From contig VXYV01000063.1 in the NCBI GenBank assembly GCA_009845835.1, forward strand, positions 1 through 54,341: 54,341 nt of DNA, read 5' to 3'. The DNA is from Gammaproteobacteria bacterium (lineage in GTDB: Bacteria > Pseudomonadota > Gammaproteobacteria > Pseudomonadales > Azotimanducaceae). The translations under genes were made by a program, and so were the position numbers. This document shows positions 8,715 through 17,404 of this stretch, one piece after another; the first letter of the stretch is position 1, and every line of letters begins with the position of its first letter. Below the pieces are notes generated by a model that worked only from the letters and a program-made list of their open reading frames with translations, did no database searches and was not told the DNA's origin.

Positions 8715-10088
8715 CTAGTACCAGACCCCAAGTTCGATCGCCACTTTTTCGAACTCATCGAGTTTCAATCCTTCCTTAAAATTCAAATGTTCTTCCTCTT
8801 TCAATTCCTCAATGGCTTCACGACAACCAACAGCTTTCCCCGTGCTATTTTCTACGCGATAAGCAGGTAGTCGACGACAGAAATGGTCAACCAATGCAGC
8901 GAAATCGTACTCCACACCGGCTGCATCTAGCTCTAGCCAACGGTTGACATTTGCGCTGACAAATCCTCGGTAGCTCCAATTGAAACGTTTCGCGTCTGCA
9001 TATCCATAGGACTCTAGCTCACTCACATTGGAGAACGTCAATAACCAAGGGTGCTTTTGATAGAGTGCTCGAACAAAGGAGCGATCATCCAACTGATACG
9101 GACCGCGGTGTTTCTGAACATAGGATAAACTGGCAGAAAATTCTCCATAGTAGGCTGCCATGATGTTGAGAACGTGATATTTGTGCAATTCGTGAGCACA
9201 ATCTTCCTTACTTCCCAATAAATGGATTTTCAATCGCTCTCGGATAGCAGATAAACTACGGAATTGTTCGACGTTACGGTGTTTTGAGTCTATCAAGATC
9301 GAACTCAAGTCATAGCTTTCGCAGCGTTGTCGGTACCATAGCTGCATCAATCTTGTGTGCCACACATCTTGCTTTAGACGCGAAAACTGTTTAAAACTGA
9401 AGCTGCCATCACTTCCGGTAGAGATTTCTGTAAGGTGGTCTTCCCAAAACTCAGCTGTTGGCGATACGATTGGTTGAGAGTAGAGATCATAACTGTAAAA
9501 ATTACGAACATCAGATTGACTTTTACAAATTTGATAAAACGACGAGTATGCATAGAACGCTTCAGCATTACACGTTTCTTGCAAATCTGGTCTATACAAG
9601 TTACCTTCCTCAAATTGACACTCAGCTCGAGATAGAGTCTCAAACACTGTGTCGCGATCCCGTTCTGGATTCTGAAATATGCGCCGGTAAGTTATTCGAT
9701 TTGGGATAGAAATCCATCTGAAATTACTCTCTGGGATATACGGTAGATCGATAAAGTACGGTTCTAGTGTCGCTACACACTGTTCCGATAGTGTCAAGAA
9801 ACCACTTGTTCCCTTGGCAAATGGTTCTGGGCATTCTCGTATCAAGTCCTGTATAGTCACTGAATCATCAGATGTAAGAGGTTCTGTTCCTACAACCGTT
9901 GTTTGAACAATCTCACCCACTCGGTTGGTCAACGTTGAATTCTGAACACTTGAATTGAATTTTGAGGTAACTGTGGATTCATCTGGGGCACGATTGAAGT
10001 TTAAGGAAAATACGATTGAGGTTAAGACAATTAGTAACACACACCCGACCACGTAGAGGCTTCGAACTACCATAGGTGAGTTATTCAT
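8715..10088 (-). CDS. Membrane-anchored or exported cysteine-rich protein of unknown function
   Basis: I do not recognise this family. Residues about 8-30 (VRSLYVVGCVLLIVLTSIVF) form one hydrophobic segment after a short N-terminus, either a signal peptide or a signal anchor, so most of the protein should be outside the cytoplasm. After a serine/threonine-rich linker, the rest is rich in aromatic and charged residues and carries about nine well-spaced cysteines, which fits disulfides in the periplasm. No metal or protease motif is evident. It is transcribed away from the EF-hand gene at 10306 across a 217-base gap, and the two may share regulation. Confidence 0.75.
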   Translation of the reverse strand: MNNSPMVVRSLYVVGCVLLIVLTSIVFSLNFNRAPDESTVTSKFNSSVQNSTLTNRVGEIVQTTVVGTEPLTSDDSVTIQDLIRECPEPFAKGTSGFLTLSEQCVATLEPYFIDLPYIPESNFRWISIPNRITYRRIFQNPERDRDTVFETLSRAECQFEEGNLYRPDLQETCNAEAFYAYSSFYQICKSQSDVRNFYSYDLYSQPIVSPTAEFWEDHLTEISTGSDGSFSFKQFSRLKQDVWHTRLMQLWYRQRCESYDLSSILIDSKHRNVEQFRSLSAIRERLKIHLLGSKEDCAHELHKYHVLNIMAAYYGEFSASLSYVQKHRGPYQLDDRSFVRALYQKHPWLLTFSNVSELESYGYADAKRFNWSYRGFVSANVNRWLELDAAGVEYDFAALVDHFCRRLPAYRVENSTGKAVGCREAIEELKEEEHLNFKEGLKLDEFEKVAIELGVWY

Positions 10089-10252
10089 TCGGAATTCAAT
10101 TGTTCACGAGGTTAAAGTTTTTGTTTAGGAACGACAAATACTTTGTCATTCCGTGGCGCACTCAATGTTCCCACAAACTACCGATTTACATTAATCATCT
10201 GAAACAATGATATCGTTCTAAACAAAAAGAATCAAGGAAGTGTTTACATAAG

Positions 10253-10273
10253 TGTAACGACTCACGTTACAAT
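10253..10273 (+). promoter_or_regulatory. Inverted repeat overlapping a possible -10 box before the EF-hand gene
   Basis: TGTAACG (10253-10259) and CGTTACA (10265-10271) form a perfect 7-bp dyad with a 5-base spacer. TACAAT at 10268-10273 could be a -10 box, with TTTACA at 10243-10248 as -35 (19-base spacing, long). The dyad would then overlap the promoter, as repressor operators do. It also lies between two divergent genes. No regulator gene is adjacent. Confidence 0.35.
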
Positions 10274-10305
10274 GAATGGTTCAAATAGAGGGGTGGAAAA
10301 TTGTC

Positions 10306-10878
10306 ATGAAATTTCGAACATTAACTGTGTTGGCAGTTGTTTCTATGCTACTCGGAACATTCCTTGGATCTCAAGAAGAAGAGCAAGCAGTTCTACCAAT
10401 GGATTCGGAGTCGATCAAGGATCGTCTAGAAGCTGTCAAAGTACGAGTAGCAGAATCGCAAATCAAGCATTGGGACGAAAACGAAGACGGTGAAATCTCC
10501 AAAGAAGAGTATGTCCAAATGTCGACAGAGAGTGCTAAGGCGGCACGTTTATCGGCGATACCAGATACAACTGTTTTGAGTAACAGGTTAGAGAACGACA
10601 CTGAGACCGAAGTTGCAGAAAATAGCGATGGTTCAGAAGAAGAAACTAATGAAGTGGTGATCGATACTGAAAGTGCCAAAAACGAAGCGACACGTTATTA
10701 TGAAAAACGATTCGAGCAACTTGACGAAGACGACAGTGGTAGTCTTTCGGTGGATGAACTGCTAGCCGAACTCGGTATTCAAGCTCATCTTTTAGATTCA
10801 GATCAAGATTCTATGACGGAAGAAGTAGATCGTACGTCCGATGGAGACGAAGTACCATCCCCACCTGCCACTGAGTAA
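10306..10878 (+). CDS. Exported EF-hand calcium-binding protein
   Basis: The product has a signal peptide (MKFRTLTVLAVVSMLLGTFL) followed by two canonical EF-hand loops: DENEDGEISKEE near residue 50 and DEDDSGSLSVDE near residue 150, with D/N at 1, 3 and 5, G at 6, a hydrophobic residue at 8 and E at 12. Between them and at the C-terminus the sequence is acidic low-complexity. The ATG at 10306 is chosen because it begins exactly at the signal peptide and has a GAGGGGTGGA purine stretch 8-12 bases upstream; an ATG at 10276 would prefix non-signal residues. The role is probably calcium binding or sensing in the periplasm or outside; the partner is unknown. The adjacent divergent gene is also exported. 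Confidence 0.8.
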   Translation: MKFRTLTVLAVVSMLLGTFLGSQEEEQAVLPMDSESIKDRLEAVKVRVAESQIKHWDENEDGEISKEEYVQMSTESAKAARLSAIPDTTVLSNRLENDTETEVAENSDGSEEETNEVVIDTESAKNEATRYYEKRFEQLDEDDSGSLSVDELLAELGIQAHLLDSDQDSMTEEVDRTSDGDEVPSPPATE

Positions 10879-10940
10879 TCGTAGATTATTTATTTTGGTT
10901 CAGTGGTAACGACGAATCCAATCGTTAACTAACGTTTGAA

Positions 10941-10968
10941 TTGGCGATCCATTTAGAAAAATCGCCAA
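10941..10968. repeat. Inverted repeat downstream of the EF-hand gene
   Basis: TTGGCGAT (10941-10948) and ATCGCCAA (10961-10968) are perfect 8-base complements with a 12-base loop. No T-run follows on either strand, so it is not a textbook terminator, but it lies between convergent units (EF-hand gene and the csrA-tRNA unit) where a transcript end is expected. It overlaps the end of the coiled-coil relic. Confidence 0.4.
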
Positions 10969-11096
10969 ATCCCAACGCCAATCCCTATAAGCACCTAGTG
11001 CTTGATTTTTATCTGCATTTCGTCATTTGACGACTTGGCCGAGGTGAACTTGGACTCAATCTTGCTATCCAGAGCATTAAGTTTTGAGTCCATCAT
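10953..11096 (-). pseudogene. Relic of a small coiled-coil/membrane protein, interrupted by an amber codon
   Basis: From 11096 the minus strand reads MMDSKLNALDSKIESKFTSA and on through a charged helix to IKIKH, a TAG at 10995-10997, then in the same frame VLIGIGVGIWRFF and TAA at 10953. Repeated LDSKIESK units followed by a short glycine-rich hydrophobic tail are typical of small DUF1640-like coiled-coil proteins with a C-terminal membrane segment. The ATG lies 8 bases from the tRNA-Ser end and has no ribosome site, and the stop separates coil from membrane part. A decayed gene end is likeliest; a real 33-residue peptide is possible. Confidence 0.35.
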
Positions 11097-11103
11097 TTCA
11101 ATT

Positions 11104-11193
11104 TGGCGGAGAGGGAGGGATTCGAACCCTCGATGGGAATCACCCCATACTCCCTTAGCAGGGGAGCGCCTTCAACCACTCGGCCACCTCTCC
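11104..11193 (-). tRNA. serX: tRNA-Ser (anticodon GCU)
   Basis: The minus strand reads GGAGAGGTGGCCGAGTGG at the 5' end and closes with CCTCTCC, discriminator G and an encoded CCA. The acceptor stem is 7/7, the T arm contains GGTTCGAATCC, the anticodon loop reads CTGCTAA, and the long variable arm of class II serine tRNAs is present. Length 90 with CCA. It decodes AGC/AGU. The csrA-tRNA-Ser-tRNA-Arg association is common in gammaproteobacteria. Confidence 0.97.
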
Positions 11194-11211
11194 AAATAAT
11201 GTAAAAAACGC

Positions 11212-11288
11212 TGGCGCGCCTGACAGGATTCGAACCTGTAGTCGCCAGTTTCGTAGACTGGTGCCTTATCCAGTTTGGCCACAGGCGC
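11212..11288 (-). tRNA. tRNA-Arg (anticodon ACG)
   Basis: Acceptor GCGCCTG pairs with CAGGCGC; the D arm is GCC...GGC; anticodon stem CCAGT/ACTGG encloses loop CTACGAA, giving anticodon ACG (A34 presumably becomes inosine); T arm ACAGG-TTCGAAT-CCTGT; discriminator G and encoded CCA. Length 77. It is 18 bases upstream of tRNA-Ser on the same strand and about 60 bases downstream of csrA, so co-transcription is likely. Confidence 0.97.
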
Positions 11289-11300
11289 AATAGACAATTT

Positions 11301-11316
11301 CAGTTCGTGTGAACTG
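11301..11316 (-). other. Stem-loop between csrA and tRNA-Arg
   Basis: CAGTTC (11301-11306) pairs with GAACTG (11311-11316) around a 4-base loop. On the minus strand it lies between the csrA stop and the tRNA-Arg 5' end and is followed by AAATTGTC. It may be a weak terminator or a site used in processing the tRNA precursor. Confidence 0.3.
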
Positions 11317-11348
11317 TTCACTCAGACAACACAAACCTAATAACCAAC

Positions 11349-11534
11349 TCAGTCGCCGTTGGTTATTTGATTCTGTTTGACTTTCCGATCAAATATCTCT
11401 TTACGATGAATGAGTACATCGCGCGGTGCATCAATGCCTATTCGTACTTGATTGCCTCGGGTATCGAGAACGGTAATCTTAATCTTTTCGTCGATGATCA
11501 CAGTCTCATTTACTCGACGCGTAAGAATTAACAT
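11349..11534 (-). CDS. csrA: Carbon storage regulator CsrA
   Basis: CsrA is a small dimeric RNA-binding protein that recognises GGA in hairpin loops and controls translation and stability of many mRNAs. The 61-residue product begins [15 protein letters not shown] and has [15 protein letters not shown], the family hallmark. The ribosome site is GGAGGGAG just before the ATG, and the leader holds further GGA triplets (for example GGAGATT), which fits autoregulation by CsrA itself. Its place between lysC and the two tRNAs is classical. Confidence 0.98.
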   Translation of the reverse strand: MLILTRRVNETVIIDEKIKITVLDTRGNQVRIGIDAPRDVLIHRKEIFDRKVKQNQITNGD

Positions 11535-11620
11535 CTGTCTCCCTCCTTGAACACAACTATACCGGTGTAGTTACACAAGCAACCGTACCCGGACAGTACG
11601 AATCTCCTATAACCGTAACT

Positions 11621-11650
11621 ATTTTACCATGTATCGACTTGTTATAACAA
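11621..11650 (-). promoter_or_regulatory. Candidate csrA promoter
   Basis: On the minus strand TTGTTA (11645-11650), 18-base spacer, TAAAAT (11621-11626). This gives a leader of about 80 bases before csrA containing several GGA motifs, and would also drive tRNA-Arg and tRNA-Ser. Confidence 0.45.
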
Positions 11651-11748
11651 ATAATGTTCTTGATGTATATTTGCAATTTCGATAGAATTCTCGCGAATCT
11701 GCAGCATTAAAGTTAGCAAACAGCTCCAGAATTCACTATCGGTTAACC

Positions 11749-13002
11749 TCAATCTTTTGGCGCATCCAAGCCGAACGCAGTATGTAAAACTCGTACCGCT
11801 ACTTCACAAAAATCCACATGAATCACAACAGAAATTTTTATCTCCGAAGTCGAGATCATTTGAATATTGATCCCATACTGAGCGAGAGTTTCGAACATTT
11901 TGGATGCTACTCCAACATTTGAACGCATACCAAGACCGACCACTGTTACTTTCGCAATAGTGTCGTCGCCTATTACTTCAATGAGTTTACCATCATCAGG
12001 CGGGTACTCTTTGCAAAGTTTCGGAACACTACGGTTAAGAATCTTGAGACTGACGTCGAAATTTTCTCTGGGTACAGTAAACGTTAAATCCGTTCGCTCA
12101 TCCACACTGACATTCTGAACAATCATATCGACCGATATTCCTGAATCAGCGATCGGACCTAAAAGTTGATAGGCGACTCCCGGTACATCGGGGACATGCC
12201 GCACGGTGATTTTAGCATCGTTCTTGTCGTAAGTCACCGCCGAGACGGGTAAATTTGTCATCCGTTCGTTTTCTTCCGTATCAATCACTGTTCCTCCTCC
12301 ATTTTTAAAACTCGATAACACTCGTAACCGAACCGAATGTCGGCGTGAGTACTCGACACTTTGAGTTTGTAGTACTTTCGCTCCGAGTGCCGCCATTTCC
12401 AACATCTCTTCAAACGAAATACGTTCCATCCGAGTCGCGTGTTCAACAATTCGTGGATCGGCGGTATAAACTCCATCCACATCCGTATAGATACGACACT
12501 CTTCCGCATCCATCGCCGCTGCTATCACGACCGCGGTCGTATCGGAGCCACCGCGTCCAATCGTCGTGATTTCTCCGTCGGTGGAAACCCCCTGAAAACC
12601 AGCAATAACTGGAACTTCTCCAACAGCGACCGATTGAAACAGTTTGTCAACTTCCACTCGCACGATATTTGCACGAGTATGTTGAGCATCCGTTACAAAT
12701 TGAATTTGATCAGCCAAATAAGATTTCGACTTAACCCCTCTCTCATTTAAAGCAATCGCCAACAAAGCGACGGAAACCTGTTCGCCAGAAGCAAGCAACA
12801 TATCGAATTCTCGACGCGCCGGATGACATGAGATACTTTGTGCTAGGTCGACTAAACGGTCAGTATCTCCACCCATTGCAGACACTACAACGACGACACT
12901 AAAACCTTCTTTTTGACAATTCGCAATGATGTTAGCGGCCGCGCGAATTCGCGTCACATCGGAGACCGACGTCCCGCCAAATTTGACAACCAATACAGGC
13001 AT
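11749..13002 (-). CDS. lysC: Aspartate kinase (LysC type)
   Basis: Aspartate kinase phosphorylates aspartate with ATP, the first step to lysine, threonine, methionine and diaminopimelate. Residues 4-13 read VLVVKFGGTSV, and GRGGSDTTAV (near residue 150) is the second signature of the amino acid kinase fold. The C-terminal 150 residues hold two ACT domains for feedback control (DVPGVAYQLLGPIADSGI and VTVVGLGMRSNVGVASKMF). The length, 417, is that of the monofunctional lysine-sensitive type. It starts 10 bases after the alaS stop; the ribosome site is AAGGA. Confidence 0.97.
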   Translation of the reverse strand: MPVLVVKFGGTSVSDVTRIRAAANIIANCQKEGFSVVVVVSAMGGDTDRLVDLAQSISCHPARREFDMLLASGEQVSVALLAIALNERGVKSKSYLADQIQFVTDAQHTRANIVRVEVDKLFQSVAVGEVPVIAGFQGVSTDGEITTIGRGGSDTTAVVIAAAMDAEECRIYTDVDGVYTADPRIVEHATRMERISFEEMLEMAALGAKVLQTQSVEYSRRHSVRLRVLSSFKNGGGTVIDTEENERMTNLPVSAVTYDKNDAKITVRHVPDVPGVAYQLLGPIADSGISVDMIVQNVSVDERTDLTFTVPRENFDVSLKILNRSVPKLCKEYPPDDGKLIEVIGDDTIAKVTVVGLGMRSNVGVASKMFETLAQYGINIQMISTSEIKISVVIHVDFCEVAVRVLHTAFGLDAPKD

Positions 13003-13012
13003 TGCCTAGTCC

Positions 13013-15616
13013 TTAAGGGTTCTTGATCAGTTTTTCAATAGATGCTAGTGCCTGAGGTAATGCAGCGATATTGTCGCCACCACCTGCCCGCGCCATTTCG
13101 GCACGCCCACCGCCGCGTGCCCCTACTTGTTCAGCAACTGACTGTAAAAGCTTATTGGCTTGATATTCAGCAGTCAATTTCTTTGATACACCGCACACTA
13201 GTTGAATTTTGCCATCGTGTATCATCGCTAACAGCACAATGTGTTCGGGTAGTCGTGAAACCACATCATCGTAAAGTGACATAAGTGTGTTGGAATCACC
13301 TTGAATCTCAGCAGCGACGACTGCTATACCGTTAATTTTTTTGGCTGACTTGGCTAGGTCTCTCCCCAATCCTGTATCTTGCTGTTTAGCAATTTGCTTC
13401 GACGCTTTTTGCAACCGTTTGTTGTCTTCGATTAAAGCTTGAACACGGGCACCAAGATCCTGCGAACTCACTTGTAAGGTATCGGAAAGTTGGCGGAGCA
13501 AACGTCCATCTTCCATAAATCGTTCAGCAGCTTTACGGCCTGTGACCGCTTCTATTCTTCTGACTCCAGCAGCAATCCCTTCTTGAGCGATAATGCGAAA
13601 GCAACCGATCTCCCCGGTTCGCGATGTGTGAGTACCACCACACAACTCCAACGAGAACCCATTACCAGTTTCTAAGACGCGAACAATATCTCCATACTTT
13701 TCACCAAATAAAGCAACTGCACCGAGTTCTTTCGCGTCGTCGAATGGTAAGAGTTGTGAATTTACTAAACTGTTCAACGCGATGTGTTCGTTCACCAGTC
13801 GTTCTAATTCTTCAATCTCTGCAGGTTTTAACGGCTGCTTGTGAGAAAAGTCAAAACGTAGTCGGTCGGGAGCTACTAATGAACCTCTTTGCTGTACCTC
13901 ATCTCCCAAGACCATTTTTAGCGCAGCGTGAAGTAAATGAGTCCCTGTATGATTTCGGGTAATATCCTGACGTCGCCGTGCGTCTACCTGACCGTTTACG
14001 GTATCGCCACACTTAAAACCACCTTGAACAACCTTACCTTTATGGAGAAATTGCCGATCCATACGAATCGTATCTTCCACGCGAAACACCGCAGAATCCA
14101 TCACAAATTCACCTGTGTCCCCTACTTGACCGCCAGCTTCACCGTAGAAACAGGTTTTGTCAACCACTAACACACCAAAGTCACCTTCGTTAAGAAATTC
14201 CAATGCATCTAAGTCTTTACTGTACAGAGCTAGTATGACCGACGAACATCCAAGGGGATCGTAACCAATGAACTCAACACTCGAATCAAATCGTAGTTTA
14301 TCGGCAGTATTGGTATCAAAAGCGCTGGCACTCCGAGCTCTTGTACGCTGCAGTTCCATTAACTCCTCAAAACGTTGGTTATCGACGGTGATACCAATCT
14401 CACGGGCAAAATCTTCAGTGAGATCTACCGGAAATCCATAGGTGTCATATAACTTAAACGCGACATCTCCACTCAAGGTCGATGTCGTTAGAGATTGTAC
14501 TTCGCGTTGTAACAACGCCATACCATTGCGTAGTGTTTCGGAAAACTTTTCTTCCTCTTCTTGCAGTGCTGTTTGAATGATTTGTTGCTTCTCTACTAAT
14601 ATGGTGTAGGTCTCTCCCATACACTCGACTAAGGGTTTTGTCAAACTACTGAAAAAAGCTCCCTCAATGCCTAATTTATACCCGTGTCGGAGAGCTCGCC
14701 GAATGATTCGACGCAGAACATAACCTCGACCTTCATTACTCGGTAAGACTCCGTCAGCTACTAAAAATGCTGACGAGCGTATGTGATCTGCGATCACCCG
14801 ATGGGAAGCACTTTCCGCGACTTGGGCACCTATGATCCGGGAAATCTGCGAAACAAGTTGTTTGAATATGTCGATGCCGTAGTTGTTGGTTACGTTCTGC
14901 ATGAGTGCCGCGGTACGTTCTAAACCTAAACCGGTATCGATGCCTGGATTAGCTAGGGGTTGTAATTCGCCGTCGGGTTGACGATCGAATTGTGGAAAAA
15001 CTAGGTTCCAAAATTCTAGGAAACGATCGCCGTCTTCGTCTTTAGAGCCAGGTGGACCACCTTCAACAGTGGGTCCTTGATCGTAAAAAATCTCGGAGTT
15101 CGGACCGCAGGGTCCGGTTTCTCCCATCTCCCAGAAATTTGCCTCATGTCCAACAACACGTTTTTCTCTGATGCCAATTTTCTTAATCCATATTTCGCGC
15201 GCTTCGTCGTCAGAGGTATGCACCGTGATCCAAATTCGTTCAGGATCTAAGTGTAAATAATCAATCACAAACTTCCACGCCCAATTGATGGCTTCTTCTT
15301 TAAAGTAATCTCCGAAACTAAAGTTTCCAAGCATCTCGAACAAAGTGTGATGACGGGCAGTATAACCAACATTTTCCAAGTCATTGTGTTTGCCACCTGC
15401 GCGCATACAAAGTTGACAAGATGCAGCGCGTGCAACTTCTGGTGTTTCGACTCCGATTAAGGCATCTTTAAACTGCACCATTCCCGCAACGGTGAACAAC
15501 AACGAAGGATCGTTCGTTGGGATCAACGGAGCTGACGGATAGATCTTATGATCAAGATCACGAAAGTAATCGATAAATGTTTGTCTTAGATCAGTAGTTT
15601 TAGTGTACGGTGGCAT
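13013..15616 (-). CDS. alaS: Alanyl-tRNA synthetase
   Basis: AlaRS charges tRNA-Ala and edits mischarged Ser/Gly. The class II catalytic core is at the N-terminus (motif around FTVAGMVQFKDALIG and NVGYTARHHTLFEMLGNFSF). The editing domain zinc-binding residues appear as HTGTHLLHAALK and CGGTHTSRTGEIG. The C-Ala domain ends with GGGRAEMARAGGGD. The 867-residue length is normal. The gene belongs to recA-recX-alaS-lysC. Confidence 0.98.
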   Translation of the reverse strand: MPPYTKTTDLRQTFIDYFRDLDHKIYPSAPLIPTNDPSLLFTVAGMVQFKDALIGVETPEVARAASCQLCMRAGGKHNDLENVGYTARHHTLFEMLGNFSFGDYFKEEAINWAWKFVIDYLHLDPERIWITVHTSDDEAREIWIKKIGIREKRVVGHEANFWEMGETGPCGPNSEIFYDQGPTVEGGPPGSKDEDGDRFLEFWNLVFPQFDRQPDGELQPLANPGIDTGLGLERTAALMQNVTNNYGIDIFKQLVSQISRIIGAQVAESASHRVIADHIRSSAFLVADGVLPSNEGRGYVLRRIIRRALRHGYKLGIEGAFFSSLTKPLVECMGETYTILVEKQQIIQTALQEEEEKFSETLRNGMALLQREVQSLTTSTLSGDVAFKLYDTYGFPVDLTEDFAREIGITVDNQRFEELMELQRTRARSASAFDTNTADKLRFDSSVEFIGYDPLGCSSVILALYSKDLDALEFLNEGDFGVLVVDKTCFYGEAGGQVGDTGEFVMDSAVFRVEDTIRMDRQFLHKGKVVQGGFKCGDTVNGQVDARRRQDITRNHTGTHLLHAALKMVLGDEVQQRGSLVAPDRLRFDFSHKQPLKPAEIEELERLVNEHIALNSLVNSQLLPFDDAKELGAVALFGEKYGDIVRVLETGNGFSLELCGGTHTSRTGEIGCFRIIAQEGIAAGVRRIEAVTGRKAAERFMEDGRLLRQLSDTLQVSSQDLGARVQALIEDNKRLQKASKQIAKQQDTGLGRDLAKSAKKINGIAVVAAEIQGDSNTLMSLYDDVVSRLPEHIVLLAMIHDGKIQLVCGVSKKLTAEYQANKLLQSVAEQVGARGGGRAEMARAGGGDNIAALPQALASIEKLIKNP

Positions 15617-15658
15617 ATAAAAAGCTTAGAGCAATTGAATGGTTTAAACAGTTTGTGT

Positions 15659-16153
15659 TTAGTCTTGATTCAAATCAGAATGACCCTCTAACACAGTAGC
15701 AATGATTCTTGCGGGAAACCCACGATTCTTGAGTCGTCGCGCCCGTCGACTGCGCAATTCTTGCTCGGTTCTATGCGGTTCACTGACTGGCGGCGATTCA
15801 CGTATTCTACGATCAACTGCTAATGCTTGCGTCAGCCAAAAGCTTTCGTCGTTTCGAAGAAACTTCGAAATTAACGAATTTTCGATCCCGCGTTTGAGTA
15901 ATTGGGCACGTATTTTTAACGGGCCATCCCCGCGCGATAATCGGAACCGAATATACGCTTCGGTAAACCGTTCATCTGACAAATAATCTTGCGATGTAAG
16001 CCGCGCGACCGTGGCAATAATGTCAGAGTCTGAATAACCACGTCTTAGTAACTTAGTTCGTAACTCAAACGTGGAATGTTCGCGAGAACCAAGAAGTCGT
16101 AAGGCAACTTCGTATGCGCTTTTATCGTCCGTGCGCTGTTTTTGTCGAATCAC
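15659..16153 (-). CDS. recX: RecA regulator RecX
   Basis: RecX binds RecA filaments and inhibits their extension. The 164-residue product shows the family pattern of tandem three-helix repeats: ALRLLGSREHSTFELRTKLL, then DYLSDERFTEAYIRFRLSRG, then a C-terminal repeat ending KNRGFPARIIATVLEG. The start is 3 bases after the recA stop, so translation is probably coupled. No anomalies. Confidence 0.95.
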   Translation of the reverse strand: MIRQKQRTDDKSAYEVALRLLGSREHSTFELRTKLLRRGYSDSDIIATVARLTSQDYLSDERFTEAYIRFRLSRGDGPLKIRAQLLKRGIENSLISKFLRNDESFWLTQALAVDRRIRESPPVSEPHRTEQELRSRRARRLKNRGFPARIIATVLEGHSDLNQD

Positions 16154-16156
16154 ATC

Positions 16157-17209
16157 CTATTGATTTAGAGCAGCATCCTCCGTACTAGTCGACTCAAGGT
16201 CTTCCTCGTCACTCTCGGACGGTCGTAATAACGCCTGGCGAATCTGGGCTTCAACCGCCACTGCTTTTTCGGCATTTTCTTTCAGCCACGCCTCAGCTTG
16301 ACGGCGACCTTGACCAATACGTTCATCATTGATGGAATACCAAGTACCCGATTTCTCAATCAACCCCTGGGCAACACCTAAATCTAGTACTTCACCCATG
16401 CGATTGATTCCTTCGTCATACAAAATCTGGAACTCAGCTTGTCGAAATGGCGGTGCAATCTTGTTTTTCAGAACCTTCACACGAGTTTGGTTACCGCGCA
16501 CTTCCTCGGCTTCTTTAATTTGGCCGATCCGGCGAATGTCAAGCCGGACTGACGCATAGAATTTCAGCGCATTACCACCGGTAGTCGTCTCTGGCGAACC
16601 AAACATCACACCGATCTTCGAGCGAATTTGGTTAATGAAAATCACCAACGTATTGGAATTCTTGATGTTCGCTGTCATTTTCCGCAACGCTTGACTCATT
16701 AAACGTGCTTGTAGTCCGACGTGTGAATCACCCATTTCACCTTCGATTTCAGCTTTCGGCGTGAGCGCGGCTACTGAGTCGATCACAATAACGTCGATAG
16801 CACTGGAGCGGACTAACATATCGCAGATCTCCAGCGCTTGTTCACCAGTATCGGGTTGGGAGACGAGTAAGTCCTCCGTGTTCACTCCCAATTTTTTAGC
16901 GTACACCGGATCCATCGCGTGTTCAGCATCGATAAAGGCACAGGTACCGCCCTCTTTTTGTGCTTCGGCAACTACGTGCAAAGTCAAAGTAGTCTTACCC
17001 GAAGATTCCGGTCCGTAGATCTCTACGACTCGGCCGCGCGGTAAACCACCAACGCCGAGAGCAATGTCCAATGCAAGCGATCCTGTAGAGATTACAGCAA
17101 CATCAACCTGTTCTTGGTCTCCAAGACGCATCATGGAGCCCTTACCAAACTGCTTTTCGATTTGTGACAGAGCCGCTTCGAGTGCCCTGTCCTTGCCTTC
17201 AGTCTTCAT
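16157..17209 (-). CDS. recA: Recombinase RecA
   Basis: RecA forms ATP-dependent filaments on single-stranded DNA and drives strand exchange and the SOS response. Walker [12 protein letters not shown] lies near residue 67-77, with [20 protein letters not shown] (Walker B and L1) and [20 protein letters not shown] (L2). The C-terminal tail is acidic as usual. Length 350. It is divergent from mutS across 195 bases, in which I found no CTG-N10-CAG LexA box. Confidence 0.99.
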   Translation of the reverse strand: MKTEGKDRALEAALSQIEKQFGKGSMMRLGDQEQVDVAVISTGSLALDIALGVGGLPRGRVVEIYGPESSGKTTLTLHVVAEAQKEGGTCAFIDAEHAMDPVYAKKLGVNTEDLLVSQPDTGEQALEICDMLVRSSAIDVIVIDSVAALTPKAEIEGEMGDSHVGLQARLMSQALRKMTANIKNSNTLVIFINQIRSKIGVMFGSPETTTGGNALKFYASVRLDIRRIGQIKEAEEVRGNQTRVKVLKNKIAPPFRQAEFQILYDEGINRMGEVLDLGVAQGLIEKSGTWYSINDERIGQGRRQAEAWLKENAEKAVAVEAQIRQALLRPSESDEEDLESTSTEDAALNQ

Positions 17210-17404
17210 AACTGTTCTTCCTCATATCTACAAAAGGTTTACCTATACATAATTTTAGTTATATTTATGTTTAATTCAACAAAATTCCAACAAAACTTGT
17301 AAAAATTTCACTAACTAATCATTTTTTGGATGGTTGACATTGAACCTTGTCGATCAATCCACACAATGTAACACCTAGCTACCAAGCACACGAACACATA
17401 ATTC
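17210..17404. promoter_or_regulatory. Divergent recA/mutS upstream region
   Basis: This AT-rich gap must hold the promoters of both genes. For recA (minus strand) TTGAAT, 16 bases, TAAAAT is the best match. For mutS a perfect TTGACA lies at 17334-17339 but no good -10 follows at 16-18 bases. Neither an E. coli-type (CTG-N10-CAG) nor a GTTC-N7-GTTC LexA box is seen. Confidence 0.4.

Noticed and set aside
10276-10305. Upstream ATG of the EF-hand gene
   Set aside because: It would place ten extra residues before the signal peptide; the ATG at 10306 fits the signal sequence and ribosome site better.
11002-11290. Open frames running through the tRNA-Ser and tRNA-Arg genes
   Set aside because: Both overlap well-formed tRNAs and carry their sequence; chance frames.
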